In this document: one piece after another, positions 1-7,825 of the stretch | How the letters are laid out: every line of letters begins with the position of its first letter | How positions within the stretch are numbered: the stretch's first letter is position 1 | Translations under genes and position numbers: made by a program | Notes under the pieces: generated by a model | Seen by the model: only the letters and a program-made list of their open reading frames with translations | Told to the model about the DNA's origin: nothing | Databases searched by the model: none | Source: Nostoc parmelioides FACHB-3921 | GTDB lineage: Bacteria > Cyanobacteriota > Cyanobacteriia > Cyanobacteriales > Nostocaceae | DNA: 56,422 bases | Reading direction: 5' to 3' | Assembly (NCBI RefSeq): GCF_014696625.1 | Contig: NZ_JACJQL010000043.1 | Coordinates: 1 to 56,422, forward strand

Positions 1-89
1 CTACTTATCCTCTATACCACCTACTTAGACAGAACCTTGCCGTTAGATATGCCTGCCTTTATCCCTTGCTTAGTATTCTTGTACTATAT

Positions 90-395
90 TTAGATGCGTT
101 TGCCCTGATTTTCATCTCGTGCTACTTCTATAAAGCCATGACCTGAAATTGTTAGACGATCAATAGCAACCCCAGCTACACTCAAGTGATTGCCACCAAG
201 AACTCTAACTTTAGCTAGACCAGCATCATCAAGTAGACGTATATGTTGACATACTTTAAAAAAATCTCTTTCACCAATATCAAGTTTGTGGTGAGAGCCG
301 TTATAAATTCCTTGCGTAAGAATTATTGGATAGCCACTATCACATAATTCTGCTTCATTCAAAATCCAACGAAGTAAGTCCCAGTCTTCTTTCAT
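90..395 (-). CDS. DUF2513 family protein
   Basis: A 101-residue protein opening with MKEDWDLLRWIL, which matches the usual start of DUF2513 proteins (MKRDWDL-like). The middle part (IGERDFFKVCQHIRLLDDAGLAKV) looks like a winged-helix segment in which a helix is followed by a short beta hairpin, and the end LTISGHGFIEVARD also fits that family. DUF2513 proteins are common in phages and mobile elements, and their function is not established. The gene stands alone in the leftmost part of the nifD element. Family assignment is from motif memory. Confidence 0.72.
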   Translation of the reverse strand: MKEDWDLLRWILNEAELCDSGYPIILTQGIYNGSHHKLDIGERDFFKVCQHIRLLDDAGLAKVRVLGGNHLSVAGVAIDRLTISGHGFIEVARDENQGKRI

Positions 396-820
396 GCTTT
401 ACTACCAAAAACGAATTATAGTACAGATAATAGTACACAAAACATAGAAACGCCACTCTTGGTATACCATTTGTGTCAATACGCGAATAAACGCAGATTT
501 TAACAGGATTCTGAATTAGTAAGATTCTAGCAATGACACCAAGCAACTATCGTAGGCGATCACACTTAATACTCAAAATGTTAATAAAACTAATTTACGG
601 GATAGAGCGATCGCATTCATAGCTAAAGTTAGTGATCGCTACAGTAAGCTACGCCAAGGCACAAAATACACGTTGTAGGCGATACCTGCGGTAAACTACG
701 CTAACGCACCCCACAAATATGATTGAATTAGCTTAATAGGCTGGCGATACCTACAGTAAGCTCCGCTAACGCACTAATGGCTAAAGTTAGCGATCGCCAT
801 CACTTCAAAACAAAGCCTTA
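396..820. other. intergenic, HIP1-rich palindromic repeats
   Basis: No gene is seen in this 425-bp gap. From about 541 to 800 it holds several related short repeats. The phrase GCGATACCTGCGGTAAACT near 669 recurs in altered form as GCGATACCTACAGTAAGCT near 744, each followed by ACGCTAACGCAC-like or CCGCTAACGCAC-like sequence. The phrase GCTAAAGTTAG followed by TGATCGC or CGATCGC occurs near 622 and 781. Such HIP1-containing mosaics are common in Nostoc intergenic DNA. I see no promoter or RNA gene here. Confidence 0.6.
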
Positions 821-1237
821 TTAACTTGCTGTTGAGGATTTTGGTTTGACTTCAAACTCAAGCTGGGAACGATAAAAGCAAACATCGAACTCAAGAAAAA
901 AGTTGGTTTGACCGAGAATTAGCGGTACATTTGGACTACGCACCCATACAAACACTAATTTGACTGCTGGAAAATCTGCAATTTCAGTAGATGCAGATAA
1001 AGGTATAGCTGTCTGGTTGCTAAGGTTTCCGGCTAATTGAATGATAGCTTGGCGATCTTCCCAAGCAAATCCCAATTGAAGACCCAACTCATAGGGTAAA
1101 ACATTAACTGTAGCCCCACTATCTACTAACCCAATTGTTTCAACACTCTGATCGTCTCGCCGTAATACCAGTGGAATTCTTGGTAAACTATCAAACTCGT
1201 TTTGGGTCGGGCTAAGAGTTGAATACTTAAATCGCAT
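821..1237 (-). CDS. retropepsin-like aspartic protease
   Basis: A 138-residue protein with the single-domain aspartyl protease signature VDSGATVNVLPYELG around residues 37-51, where DSGA carries the catalytic Asp. A later hydrophobic stretch, VPLILGQTNFF, matches the ILG-type flap-end motif of clan AA peptidases. Such proteins act as homodimers, and their bacterial substrates are mostly unknown. The gene starts 6 bp after the stop of the 70-residue gene at 1244-1456, so the two form an operon read on the minus strand. The same pairing recurs in cyanobacteria in my memory and resembles toxin-antitoxin or processing pairs, but function is not shown. Confidence 0.72.
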   Translation of the reverse strand: MRFKYSTLSPTQNEFDSLPRIPLVLRRDDQSVETIGLVDSGATVNVLPYELGLQLGFAWEDRQAIIQLAGNLSNQTAIPLSASTEIADFPAVKLVFVWVRSPNVPLILGQTNFFLEFDVCFYRSQLEFEVKPKSSTAS

Positions 1238-1243
1238 ATGTCA

Positions 1244-1456
1244 TTAATGATCTACATTGGATTGCTTGAGTGCATCCATCAAAATTGCACCAGCCCCAAA
1301 GCTATTATATGGAGTTGCTAGGTCATAAGTTTTGAAAGGTTCTAATGGTGAGATATCCTCAGCTACCTCCAAATCTTCTGCTAAAATCCGAATCAATTTG
1401 AGTTTTTCTGTTGCGGAAAGTCTCCGAACAGCAGGAAGTATCTCAGATAGAGTCAT
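1244..1456 (-). CDS. small protein upstream of retropepsin gene
   Basis: A 70-residue protein, the first gene of a two-gene minus-strand operon with the aspartyl protease gene at 821-1237. Its N-terminal half, LSEILPAVRRLSATEKLKLIRILAEDLE, is predicted helical and resembles the short helical N-termini of small antitoxin-like or addiction-module proteins. The C-terminal half contains the phrase TPYNSFGAGAILMDALK, a pattern I recall from small cyanobacterial proteins beside such proteases. I cannot give it a function. It could be a partner, a substrate or an unrelated conserved gene. Confidence 0.6.
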   Translation of the reverse strand: MTLSEILPAVRRLSATEKLKLIRILAEDLEVAEDISPLEPFKTYDLATPYNSFGAGAILMDALKQSNVDH

Positions 1457-1691
1457 AAGTTATTTCACCTCTATGCTCAATAATTAGTATTCTAAGGCTT
1501 AATCAATACTAACTTGATTAGCCTCAAAGCTTATGAATACGCCTGTCTAAATTTTAGTGATGCCTACAGGACACCACGAAGATCATGTTAAAACTGGTAG
1601 ACATTGCAGATTACTTGCGTATTTACGCTTCAAGGTTTAATTTAAGTAGTTTCGTCTAACTGAGGAATATGGATAAAATTTTTGCTGTGGC

Positions 1692-2270
1692 TTAGTCGGG
1701 GAAAGCTAAACCAGTCCTTGGGTCACGGATGTATAAACCTAGTGTAAGACTACGCATGACTTCATCCCAAACAGGGGTCATTTGCGCTGCTTGATCTGCC
1801 CAAAACTCGAATGTAATCAAACATTGCACATTTGACCCCAAACCAATACAAATCCGCGAAAAGGCTTCCCGTGGTTCTTCCTGAGTATCGATAAATTTGA
1901 GTTCCGTCCAGACAATTTTGGCAGTTTGGCGCTTGAGGCTAATGATTTCTCCTTTCTCAATCACATCACGGCCGTCGTCTTCTACTACTTTCCTCAAGGT
2001 GGATTTGAGGGGAAACAGGCTCCAGTCGTTGGGTGGAAGTTGATTAAAAGACACTTCCAGCGCACAGTCATCTTTGGGTGGTTTTTTATCGCTGAACTTG
2101 AAGGATTTTTCTTGTGGCTCAAAAAACCAATCTTGGGGGACATTGAAGCGAACAGCACCGCGATTAGCTACAAATATTCTGTAGCCATCTGGCGCTTCCC
2201 AGCGATGGTCTGGTTTTAAGTCGAGAGTTTCTTTAATCCACTGGAGATTGCTTTTCTTGCGCTTTGCCAT
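1692..2270 (-). CDS. conserved hypothetical protein
   Basis: A 192-residue soluble protein I do not recognise by name. The N-terminus (MAKRKKSNLQWIKETL) is basic. It is followed by a region rich in Trp and Phe, RFNVPQDWFFEPQEKSFKF, that resembles the strand pattern of DcrB/PsbP-like proteins. The C-terminus has the phrase TPVWDEVMRSLTLG, also often seen at the end of such folds. No signal peptide or membrane segment is visible, so it is probably cytosolic. It lies in the nifD element, with the next upstream gene (2606-3754) separated by a terminator. Function unknown. Confidence 0.6.
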   Translation of the reverse strand: MAKRKKSNLQWIKETLDLKPDHRWEAPDGYRIFVANRGAVRFNVPQDWFFEPQEKSFKFSDKKPPKDDCALEVSFNQLPPNDWSLFPLKSTLRKVVEDDGRDVIEKGEIISLKRQTAKIVWTELKFIDTQEEPREAFSRICIGLGSNVQCLITFEFWADQAAQMTPVWDEVMRSLTLGLYIRDPRTGLAFPD

Positions 2271-2440
2271 AGTGTTTTTGCAAATCTGCTATTCTGGCGA
2301 TGGTCTCCGATCAGAGTTTATTGCCTAATTTGGATTGTAGGCAATTCTCGATTTTTTTTATAGTAGCAAATTGGATCTTTAGGCTTAGCTAAGTTTCTTG
2401 ACGTGTTTGAAATGGCCAGTAAATGAAGGCGATCGCATAA

Positions 2441-2474
2441 AATAAAAACTCTATCCCCTTGTGGGTAGAGTTTT
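2441..2474 (-). terminator. intrinsic terminator of hydrolase gene
   Basis: The arms AAAACTCTA-CCC and GGG-TAGAGTTTT form a strong hairpin. Read on the minus strand the stem is followed by TTTTATTTTAT. It lies about 130 bp downstream of the stop of the minus-strand hydrolase gene ending at 2606, so it is best read as that gene's terminator. Confidence 0.65.
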
Positions 2475-2510
2475 GTCAGTGGTCAGTTCTCAAACTTTAC
2501 TCTACTATAG

Positions 2511-2540
2511 CTGTTGACTGCTGATTGTTGACTGTTGACA
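2511..2540. repeat. TGTTGAC-type short tandem repeat
   Basis: Degenerate copies of the heptamer TGTTGAC (CTGTTGACTGCTGATTGTTGACTGTTGACAG pattern). This is the same heptamer as the longer array at 42579-42619, a type of short tandem repeat known in heterocystous cyanobacteria. Confidence 0.7.
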
Positions 2541-2605
2541 GACTTGAAAGGCTTTTATTGCCAGGGTTTTATCTTAGCTTGATGTCCTAATATATCTGGC
2601 TACAG

Positions 2606-3754
2606 CTATAAAGGGCGATCGCTGGACTCAGAAAAACTCCAGGGAATGTCAGGGATAATACTAGTATTTGCTTCAGCGATGATACTGGCAATCTGGTCTA
2701 TGATGGCGGGAGCATCAAAATAGTCTCCGTGGTCGATTTGTCGATTAGTCAGTACAGTTGCATTATGACCGTAGACATTATTGGGGGCTAAGGCTGGTAA
2801 GGGATTTAGACCAAGGCTACTCTCCCAACGTTTTTGCAAGTCTGGGCCAGCAAATAACTCGAATCCTTTCTGCAATGACTCACGGATGGCATCTTTTTCC
2901 ACTACGGAGGCTTTGAGAGCATTATCGTAGCGAGAGTAGAACACATGACTTTCTTGAACTAAATGCTCTAGACCAGAGTAAAACGGGCCTGTATATTCTG
3001 ATCCTCCTAGATCGCACTTGGTCACTTCCCGACGTTCCACATCAGGAGCTAACATGAAATAGCGATCGACAAAAAAGGCATTTTCTCCACCTCTATCTTT
3101 TCGTTTTAATTCGTTTTTAATCTCCTCATTCAATTCGGTTGGCTCAAAGGCTTGGTTAACTAGCTGTTCCAACATATGGCAAACAAGGTAATTACCCATA
3201 CTATGAGCAATAACATAAATTTTAATGTCTGCTTTCTTTTTGCGAATATAACTGATCAGGTTAGCTAAAGCAGGTGCAGATTGCACACATTCAGTACGAT
3301 CAGAATTGTAATCTAAAACCTTGCCATTGGAAGGCCAGGAAAATCCGACAAAGGCAATCAGGTTTTGGCTAGCATCATCTAGGTTTACCTTTTCTTCTGG
3401 ATCAGCAATCAAAGTAAAATTGTGTTTTTTTAAGGCTCCTTTAAGGGTGTCTGCCAAAATCGAAAAAGAAGTTAATGCTCCATGAAAGGGAACATTGTAA
3501 CCATGAGTGCCAATGATAATGTGTTTTACGGCTTCTTTTTGGAGAAACTTGTTAAATACAGTCTCATCAGAATCTTCAATAATCACTCCGGGTGGCATAG
3601 TTGAAGGATCAGTAGTCGCCAAATAGTGAGCCATATATTTTTTCATATCAACCCAGTGATAACCAAGTTTAAGTAATTTAATGCGTGTATCACGGTCAAC
3701 ATTGAGACCTAGATTTTGGCGATCGCGGTTGGTAGCAAAGAAGCGTATTTGCAT
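2606..3754 (-). CDS. DUF900-type alpha/beta hydrolase
   Basis: A 382-residue protein with an alpha/beta hydrolase core. IIIGTHGYNV (about residues 79-88) carries the HG oxyanion-hole motif. VGFSWPS at 136-142 is typical of DUF900 proteins. YVIAHSMGNYL holds the nucleophile elbow GxSxG variant A-H-S-M-G with Ser about 185. The later phrase MLAPDVERREV fits the region before the acid residue, and GHNATVLTNRQIDHGDYF carries a likely catalytic His. No signal peptide is visible. Substrate is unknown; esterase or lipase activity is inferred only from the fold. It is a single gene in the nifD element, with its own terminator downstream. Confidence 0.75.
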   Translation of the reverse strand: MQIRFFATNRDRQNLGLNVDRDTRIKLLKLGYHWVDMKKYMAHYLATTDPSTMPPGVIIEDSDETVFNKFLQKEAVKHIIIGTHGYNVPFHGALTSFSILADTLKGALKKHNFTLIADPEEKVNLDDASQNLIAFVGFSWPSNGKVLDYNSDRTECVQSAPALANLISYIRKKKADIKIYVIAHSMGNYLVCHMLEQLVNQAFEPTELNEEIKNELKRKDRGGENAFFVDRYFMLAPDVERREVTKCDLGGSEYTGPFYSGLEHLVQESHVFYSRYDNALKASVVEKDAIRESLQKGFELFAGPDLQKRWESSLGLNPLPALAPNNVYGHNATVLTNRQIDHGDYFDAPAIIDQIASIIAEANTSIIPDIPWSFSESSDRPL

Positions 3755-4018
3755 ATTGTTAAATTAAAGGCGTTTTTGCCAGTATAAATGCTTGATTTTG
3801 TAACAAATAATAAATTTTGCAAGTAATTATTACGGTAATTACATAATATTAGTAGCTTTTCTGATACTTGTATAAGAATAAAGACTACCAAAATTCCTAA
3901 AGACACGAGTTAGGCAATGACATCTGGTTGGTTGTAGGCGATCGCGCTATGAACCATGCCACTGACAAAAACTCCACCCACAAGGGAATATAGTTTTTAT
4001 TTTGAATTTTGAATTGAT

Positions 4019-4684
4019 TCATTTCTTGAGTTCTCCAAATTTAATATTCTTAAGATACTCATACCTATTCTGCAATTCCCGAAAGTTATTTTCAATCATG
4101 GGAAAAAGCTTATCAGGAAAAGGCTCATTTAAATCAACTGGATTAATTGTTTGCATTTCTTTGACAGAACGAATTGTTTTGTATACCGCGACGTGCTTGA
4201 TATATTTCAATAGTTCATTAATCAAGTCTTTGCTATTATTCGCATTTTCCGCTAAATGAATTTTCGACTCTATAATTTCCACCATTTCTTGATGATTTTT
4301 CAGGATAAATTCTTTTTCTATAGCGTCACTCGCCGCTTCCGGTAAAACATTTTGTTCAGGACTTAAAGACTTGATCCGCTTCCACATGACATTATCTTTC
4401 TCTAGCCTCAAGAATATAGGCCAGTAAAACTCAGATATTTGTCTTTCTATAAACTCAATCTCTGCGTTATACCGAGCTATAGCAATTTGATTTTCTAGCT
4501 CAGAAACTTGTTGCTTCTGTTGATTTTCTAGTTCAGCAATTAGCTGCCTTTGGTAGTACTTCTCATTAGTTTCATTCTTAAATATCTCAAACCTTTTGTT
4601 AAGCCAGTGGCCTGCTACCAAAACAATGCCACCAAGCAAAACTTTATCAAGGACTAATTCAATAATCTTTTCCGTAAGAGCCAT
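4019..4684 (-). CDS. membrane-anchored coiled-coil protein
   Basis: A 221-residue protein with one hydrophobic segment near the N-terminus (LDKVLLGGIVLVAGHWL, about residues 12-28). It is followed by a long charged helix with heptad character (YYQRQLIAELENQQKQQVSELENQ, about 42-66). The rest is helical and rich in Glu and Lys. The pattern suggests a single-pass anchor with a cytosolic helical domain. I recognise no catalytic motif. Similar small membrane plus helix proteins occur on mobile elements and in defence loci, but I cannot assign this one. Confidence 0.6.
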   Translation of the reverse strand: MALTEKIIELVLDKVLLGGIVLVAGHWLNKRFEIFKNETNEKYYQRQLIAELENQQKQQVSELENQIAIARYNAEIEFIERQISEFYWPIFLRLEKDNVMWKRIKSLSPEQNVLPEAASDAIEKEFILKNHQEMVEIIESKIHLAENANNSKDLINELLKYIKHVAVYKTIRSVKEMQTINPVDLNEPFPDKLFPMIENNFRELQNRYEYLKNIKFGELKK

Positions 4685-4963
4685 TTAACAGTTTTCTCCC
4701 TTGTCCAATATAAAAAGATAAATAATCTCACAATTGTAATCAGGAGAACGGAAAACGCACCTACGTAATATCACAGTATTCTTAATATTGAGAGGAATAT
4801 GATAGCTATAGCTACTTTCTTTTGTACTGCCGCATTTTATTTTCAGCGTAAAATAGCAACTCAATTTGTGACAAAATGTTATTTTTGTCCTAGAGCCAAT
4901 ATAAGCGTAAATTAATATAATAGGTATAGGATTTACCTCAAGAGGCAACCGAAATTGAAGTGT

Positions 4964-5164
4964 ATGACAGTTAATCTCCAAATTGACGAAGTATTAATTC
5001 AAGAAGCCCTAGCTCTTAGTAATCAACAAACCGAACATGATGTAGTCGAACAAGCCTTACGTGAATATGTACAACGTCGTCAGCAAATGAAAATATTGGA
5101 CTTGTTTGGGACAATTGACTACGACGATGATTACAATTACAAACAGCAGCGACACAAGCAATGA
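4964..5164 (+). CDS. vapB: VapB-type antitoxin
   Basis: A 66-residue protein that starts with a short beta strand and helix typical of VapB/DUF2191 antitoxins (MTVNLQIDEVLIQEALALS). It then has TEHDVVEQALREYVQRRQQ, the usual ribbon-helix-helix second helix. The acidic and Tyr-rich tail (GTIDYDDDYNY) is the part that in this family wraps the PIN toxin. I chose the ATG at 4964; an upstream TTG would add only three residues. The stop overlaps the vapC start in ATGA, so the two are translationally coupled. The partner toxin is broken, so this may now be an orphan antitoxin. Confidence 0.82.
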   Translation: MTVNLQIDEVLIQEALALSNQQTEHDVVEQALREYVQRRQQMKILDLFGTIDYDDDYNYKQQRHKQ

Positions 5165-5568
5165 AAGTTGTTATAGACACATCTGTATGGTCGTTAGCAT
5201 TGCGACGCAGTACTTCAGAACAAGCTTTACCTGTTGTCAATCAGTTACGTGAGTTAATTGCCAATGATCGAGTCGTCTTGCTAGGGCCTGTCAGGCAAGA
5301 AGTGCTTTCCGGTATTCGTACTACTGAACAGTTTACTCGACTTCGAGACTCCCTCCGTGCTTTTCCTGATTTGGAGCTAACTATTAAAGACTACGAATTA
5401 GCTGCTGAATTTTACAATACTTGTCGCAGCAAGGGGATACAAGGAGCTAACACTGATTTTTTACTCTGATCAGTGGCTCATAGTCGTGGTTGGTACATTT
5501 TGACAACCGATCAAGATTTTAAGAATTTTCAAACATATATTTCTGTAAATTTATACCCTGAAGTTTAA
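5161..5568 (+). pseudogene. vapC: VapC PIN toxin with in-frame TGA
   Basis: The first 102 codons encode a PIN-domain RNase start: VVIDTSVW carries the first Asp (about residue 6), QEVLSG the conserved Glu, and NTDFLL the third acidic residue. A TGA at 5467-5469 then stops the frame. Translation continues in the same frame as SVAHSRGWYILTTDQDF and further to a TAA at 5566-5568. This restores the normal VapC length of about 135 residues and the last acidic motif (TTDQDF). In relatives this position often reads LICAVA-like, so a Cys TGC or TGT changing to TGA is the simplest cause. The toxin is probably inactive unless the TGA is read through. Confidence 0.85.
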
Positions 5569-5609
5569 CCTAAAAAAAATGCACTGCGACAAAATTATCC
5601 AACCCTACC

Positions 5610-5772
5610 TTACCATTCATTAATATCTACCTGCTCAAACTCTTAGGCGATCGCCTGCTGTAATTCTTTAGCTTCAGCATCACTCAAGATTCCAGCAAAC
5701 TTCGCTAAAGGATGTTCACCTTGAGCTACTAAATCCGGTTCTGGTAATTCACGTATTTTTAAACTCTTTCAT
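5610..5772 (-). pseudogene. antitoxin-like gene relic
   Basis: Read on the minus strand this stretch encodes RELPEPDLVAQG, then EHPLAKFAGILSDAEAKELQ, then an in-frame TAA, then EFEQVDINEW and a final stop at 5612-5610. The phrase HPLAKFAG with a closing E-x-VDINEW is typical of small antitoxin C-termini that pair with PIN or MazF-like toxins. An ATG at 5772-5770 opens MKEFKNT in another frame, so there is also a frameshift near the start. No partner toxin remains beside it. Confidence 0.6.
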
Positions 5773-5900
5773 TGTAGCCAGACTACTGTGCGGTATGAGT
5801 TGAATGAGATGCGATCGCCTCTCCATCCACCTGCAATTTTATCCTTATCATGTATAACTACGGCAAGCTATGCTAACGCTCTTTTCCCAAAAATTATACT

Positions 5901-5965
5901 GTAGGGTGCGTTAGCATTAATTGATATTCGTGATGAAATAGTATACCCAGGCTGACGCACCCTAA
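5901..5965. repeat. REP palindrome copy 1 (left of RAYT)
   Basis: A 65-bp element whose ends are GTAGGGTGCGTTAG and CTGACGCACCCTAA, forming an imperfect hairpin. It lies 62 bp upstream of the RAYT transposase gene. Its middle (ATTCGTGATGAAAT) matches the reverse complement of the middle of copy 2, so the two copies flank the gene in opposite orientation. Confidence 0.85.
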
Positions 5966-6027
5966 ATTTGTGGAAGTTAAAATTTTTGCGCTTAAAATGA
6001 AATAATACTGAGATAATATACTGAACT

Positions 6028-6579
6028 ATGTCTAATTATCGCAGAGTTATAGCCTCTGGGGGTACTTTCTTTTTTACACAGGTAACTTACCAAAGAATCC
6101 CTTGGTTATGTAGCGATATAGGAAGAGAAAATTTGAGAAATGCCATTAGGCGAGTTCAGCAACTTTATCCTTTCTCTCTGGATGCGATCGCTCTTCTGCC
6201 AGAACATATTCATTGTATCTGGACTTTACCAGAAAATCATAGTAATTATGCAATCCGTTGGCGATTGATTAAAAGCTTTGTTACCCAAACTTGTGCAGAA
6301 CAGTTAAATATAACAGCAGAGATTAGTGAATCTCGCCAAAAACGCCAAGAAAGTAATTTATGGCAAAGGCGATATTGGGAACATTTAATTAGAGATGAAA
6401 AAGATTTTGCTAACCATTGCGATTATATTCATTACAATCCTGTCAAACATGGTTTATGTCAATCTCCCAAAGAATGGCAATATTCAAGTTTTCACCGTTT
6501 TGTTAAACAAGGGATTTATCCAGAAGATTGGGGGACAGTTCAAACCCCAAATATCCCTGGCAACATTGGTCGAGAATAA
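6028..6579 (+). CDS. REP-associated tyrosine transposase (RAYT)
   Basis: A 183-residue member of the Y1 (IS200/IS605-like, HUH) transposase superfamily. LLPEHIHCIWTLPE holds the metal-binding HxH motif (residues 60-62) and DYIHYNPVKHGL (from about 132) carries the candidate nucleophile tyrosine. The ending WQYSSFHRFVKQGIYPEDW is typical of the RAYT branch rather than of insertion sequences. Such enzymes cut single-stranded REP palindromes. The gene is flanked at 5901-5965 and 6590-6654 by matching 65-bp palindromes, and two more copies occur at 26.8 and 48.7 kb. The ORF appears intact, with start ATG at 6028. Confidence 0.9.
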   Translation: MSNYRRVIASGGTFFFTQVTYQRIPWLCSDIGRENLRNAIRRVQQLYPFSLDAIALLPEHIHCIWTLPENHSNYAIRWRLIKSFVTQTCAEQLNITAEISESRQKRQESNLWQRRYWEHLIRDEKDFANHCDYIHYNPVKHGLCQSPKEWQYSSFHRFVKQGIYPEDWGTVQTPNIPGNIGRE

Positions 6580-6589
6580 CCCATATATT

Positions 6590-6654
6590 GTAGGGTGCGT
6601 CAGCTTGAGTGGATAATTTCATCACGAAAATGAATCTATGCTGACGCACCCTAC
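6590..6654. repeat. REP palindrome copy 2 (right of RAYT)
   Basis: A 65-bp element bounded by GTAGGGTGCGTCAG and CTGACGCACCCTAC, a 14-bp perfect stem. It starts 10 bp after the RAYT stop codon and is inverted relative to copy 1. It could also act as a transcription stop for the RAYT gene, though no T-run follows. Confidence 0.88.
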
Positions 6655-6685
6655 CTACTGACTTGCTGACGCAGCCTACTTGCTA

Positions 6686-7231
6686 CTAAGGTAAAAATTG
6701 TTCACACAGCTTTTTTGCGAGACTAGGGCAAATTTTAGGGAACGTATCTTGGATTCTACTTATATTCAAGGTATTTAATGCGCCAATTTTTGCCCTGATC
6801 TTTTTCGCAGATATGAATGGGTTATTAGGTAGAGATCGGACAAGTTGCAGTGCTTCTAAATAAGCCCCAGTTTGCGGTTGGTATGACGGTAATTTAAATA
6901 AGGACTGTGCATATATGGAGAATTCCACAGCAACACCTTCTTCAAACCAATTGGTGTGACCAACTGTTGGATTAAGCAAATGTACGGTTTCATGAGCCAG
7001 TTCATACACAACTGTTGGCCAATAATCCCTTGCGTTAAAACTCATCTGTGCAAACGCACCATCTAAATTTGGTGTGTTTCGCAGAAATGGCCCATTTGGG
7101 TGAAATGTGGGTCGATAAATTATCTTCGTTGGATCACGACTCCCAAGTAATTGTTCTGCTTCAGTTAGCAAATACTGCTGCATATTCCAGAGAGAAACCG
7201 GATCATCTACAGGCCTAGTGTTGGGTAACAT
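6686..7231 (-). CDS. HExxH zinc metallopeptidase-like protein
   Basis: A 181-residue protein with the zincin signature YELAHETVHLLNP (HETVH at residues 80-84). A Glu follows in NWFEEGVAVEFS (about 95-106), as in gluzincins, where this Glu is the third zinc ligand. No signal peptide is seen, so it is probably cytosolic. It is the second gene of a tight operon: the upstream DUF6173 gene ends in TAATG, sharing one base with this start. The pairing with a DUF6173 protein and the location in the nifD element suggest a joint role, possibly in defence or stress. That role is inference. Confidence 0.72.
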   Translation of the reverse strand: MLPNTRPVDDPVSLWNMQQYLLTEAEQLLGSRDPTKIIYRPTFHPNGPFLRNTPNLDGAFAQMSFNARDYWPTVVYELAHETVHLLNPTVGHTNWFEEGVAVEFSIYAQSLFKLPSYQPQTGAYLEALQLVRSLPNNPFISAKKIRAKIGALNTLNISRIQDTFPKICPSLAKKLCEQFLP

Positions 7232-7635
7232 TATAACTCATCACCCTCTGCAATACTGAATCCAAAGCGTCTTGGCTCTCGGTTTTCTTCAGGCATCACT
7301 TTTATGGGGACAAACAGAATGCTGGTTTGTGTGACGTGCTGCACAAGTTTTGCTTTATCACCCTGATCAGTAATTCCTGTAAAAACTATATAGTAAGGAT
7401 CTCGATATGTAATCGATTCAATACGTAAACGTATTCCACCAGCAGTCGAGATGAAGTATGCACCTATTTCTTCATTAGAGTTTAGACTGCTTTCAAATTC
7501 ACCAATTTCTTCTTTAAGACTCTGTAACATGACGCTGGCATAGCCAAATCGCGTATTCATACCTTTTTTGATATTTTCCGAAATATCGCCCAGGTTTATA
7601 CTTGGTTGGACTTTCCGCAAATAAAACTCATTCAT
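7231..7635 (-). CDS. DUF6173 family protein
   Basis: A protein of 134 residues from the ATG at 7635 (MNEFYLRKVQPSINLGDI). A GTG at 7671 would add 12 residues but has no better ribosome site. Its central part, LKEEIGEFESSLNSNEEIG followed by IRLRIESITYRDPYYIVFTG and KAKLVQHVTQTSILFVPIK, matches the pattern I recall for DUF6173. That family has no known function. It is the first gene of the operon with the HExxH protein, and their stop and start share one base. No membrane segment is seen. Confidence 0.65.
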   Translation of the reverse strand: MNEFYLRKVQPSINLGDISENIKKGMNTRFGYASVMLQSLKEEIGEFESSLNSNEEIGAYFISTAGGIRLRIESITYRDPYYIVFTGITDQGDKAKLVQHVTQTSILFVPIKVMPEENREPRRFGFSIAEGDEL

Positions 7636-7825
7636 GTTGAATAGAACAAAGGTTTTCGTATAATTTAGCACGTTTGTAGAAGCTCACTCTCGAAGATTGC
7701 AATTCATATTGGTGTGGATGACCGTACAAGTTTGTCTTGATAACCATAGCCAAAAATTCTGCCTTATGGAGTATTTTTCAACTTTTATTCTAGTGCATAC
7801 AATTATTATTATTCATGCAATAAAT

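Noticed and set aside
1926..2219. 97-codon plus-strand frame
   Set aside because: It is a shadow of the minus-strand gene 1692-2270 and has no ribosome site.
4002..4259. 85-codon plus-strand frame
   Set aside because: Shadow of the 221-residue membrane coiled-coil gene on the minus strand.
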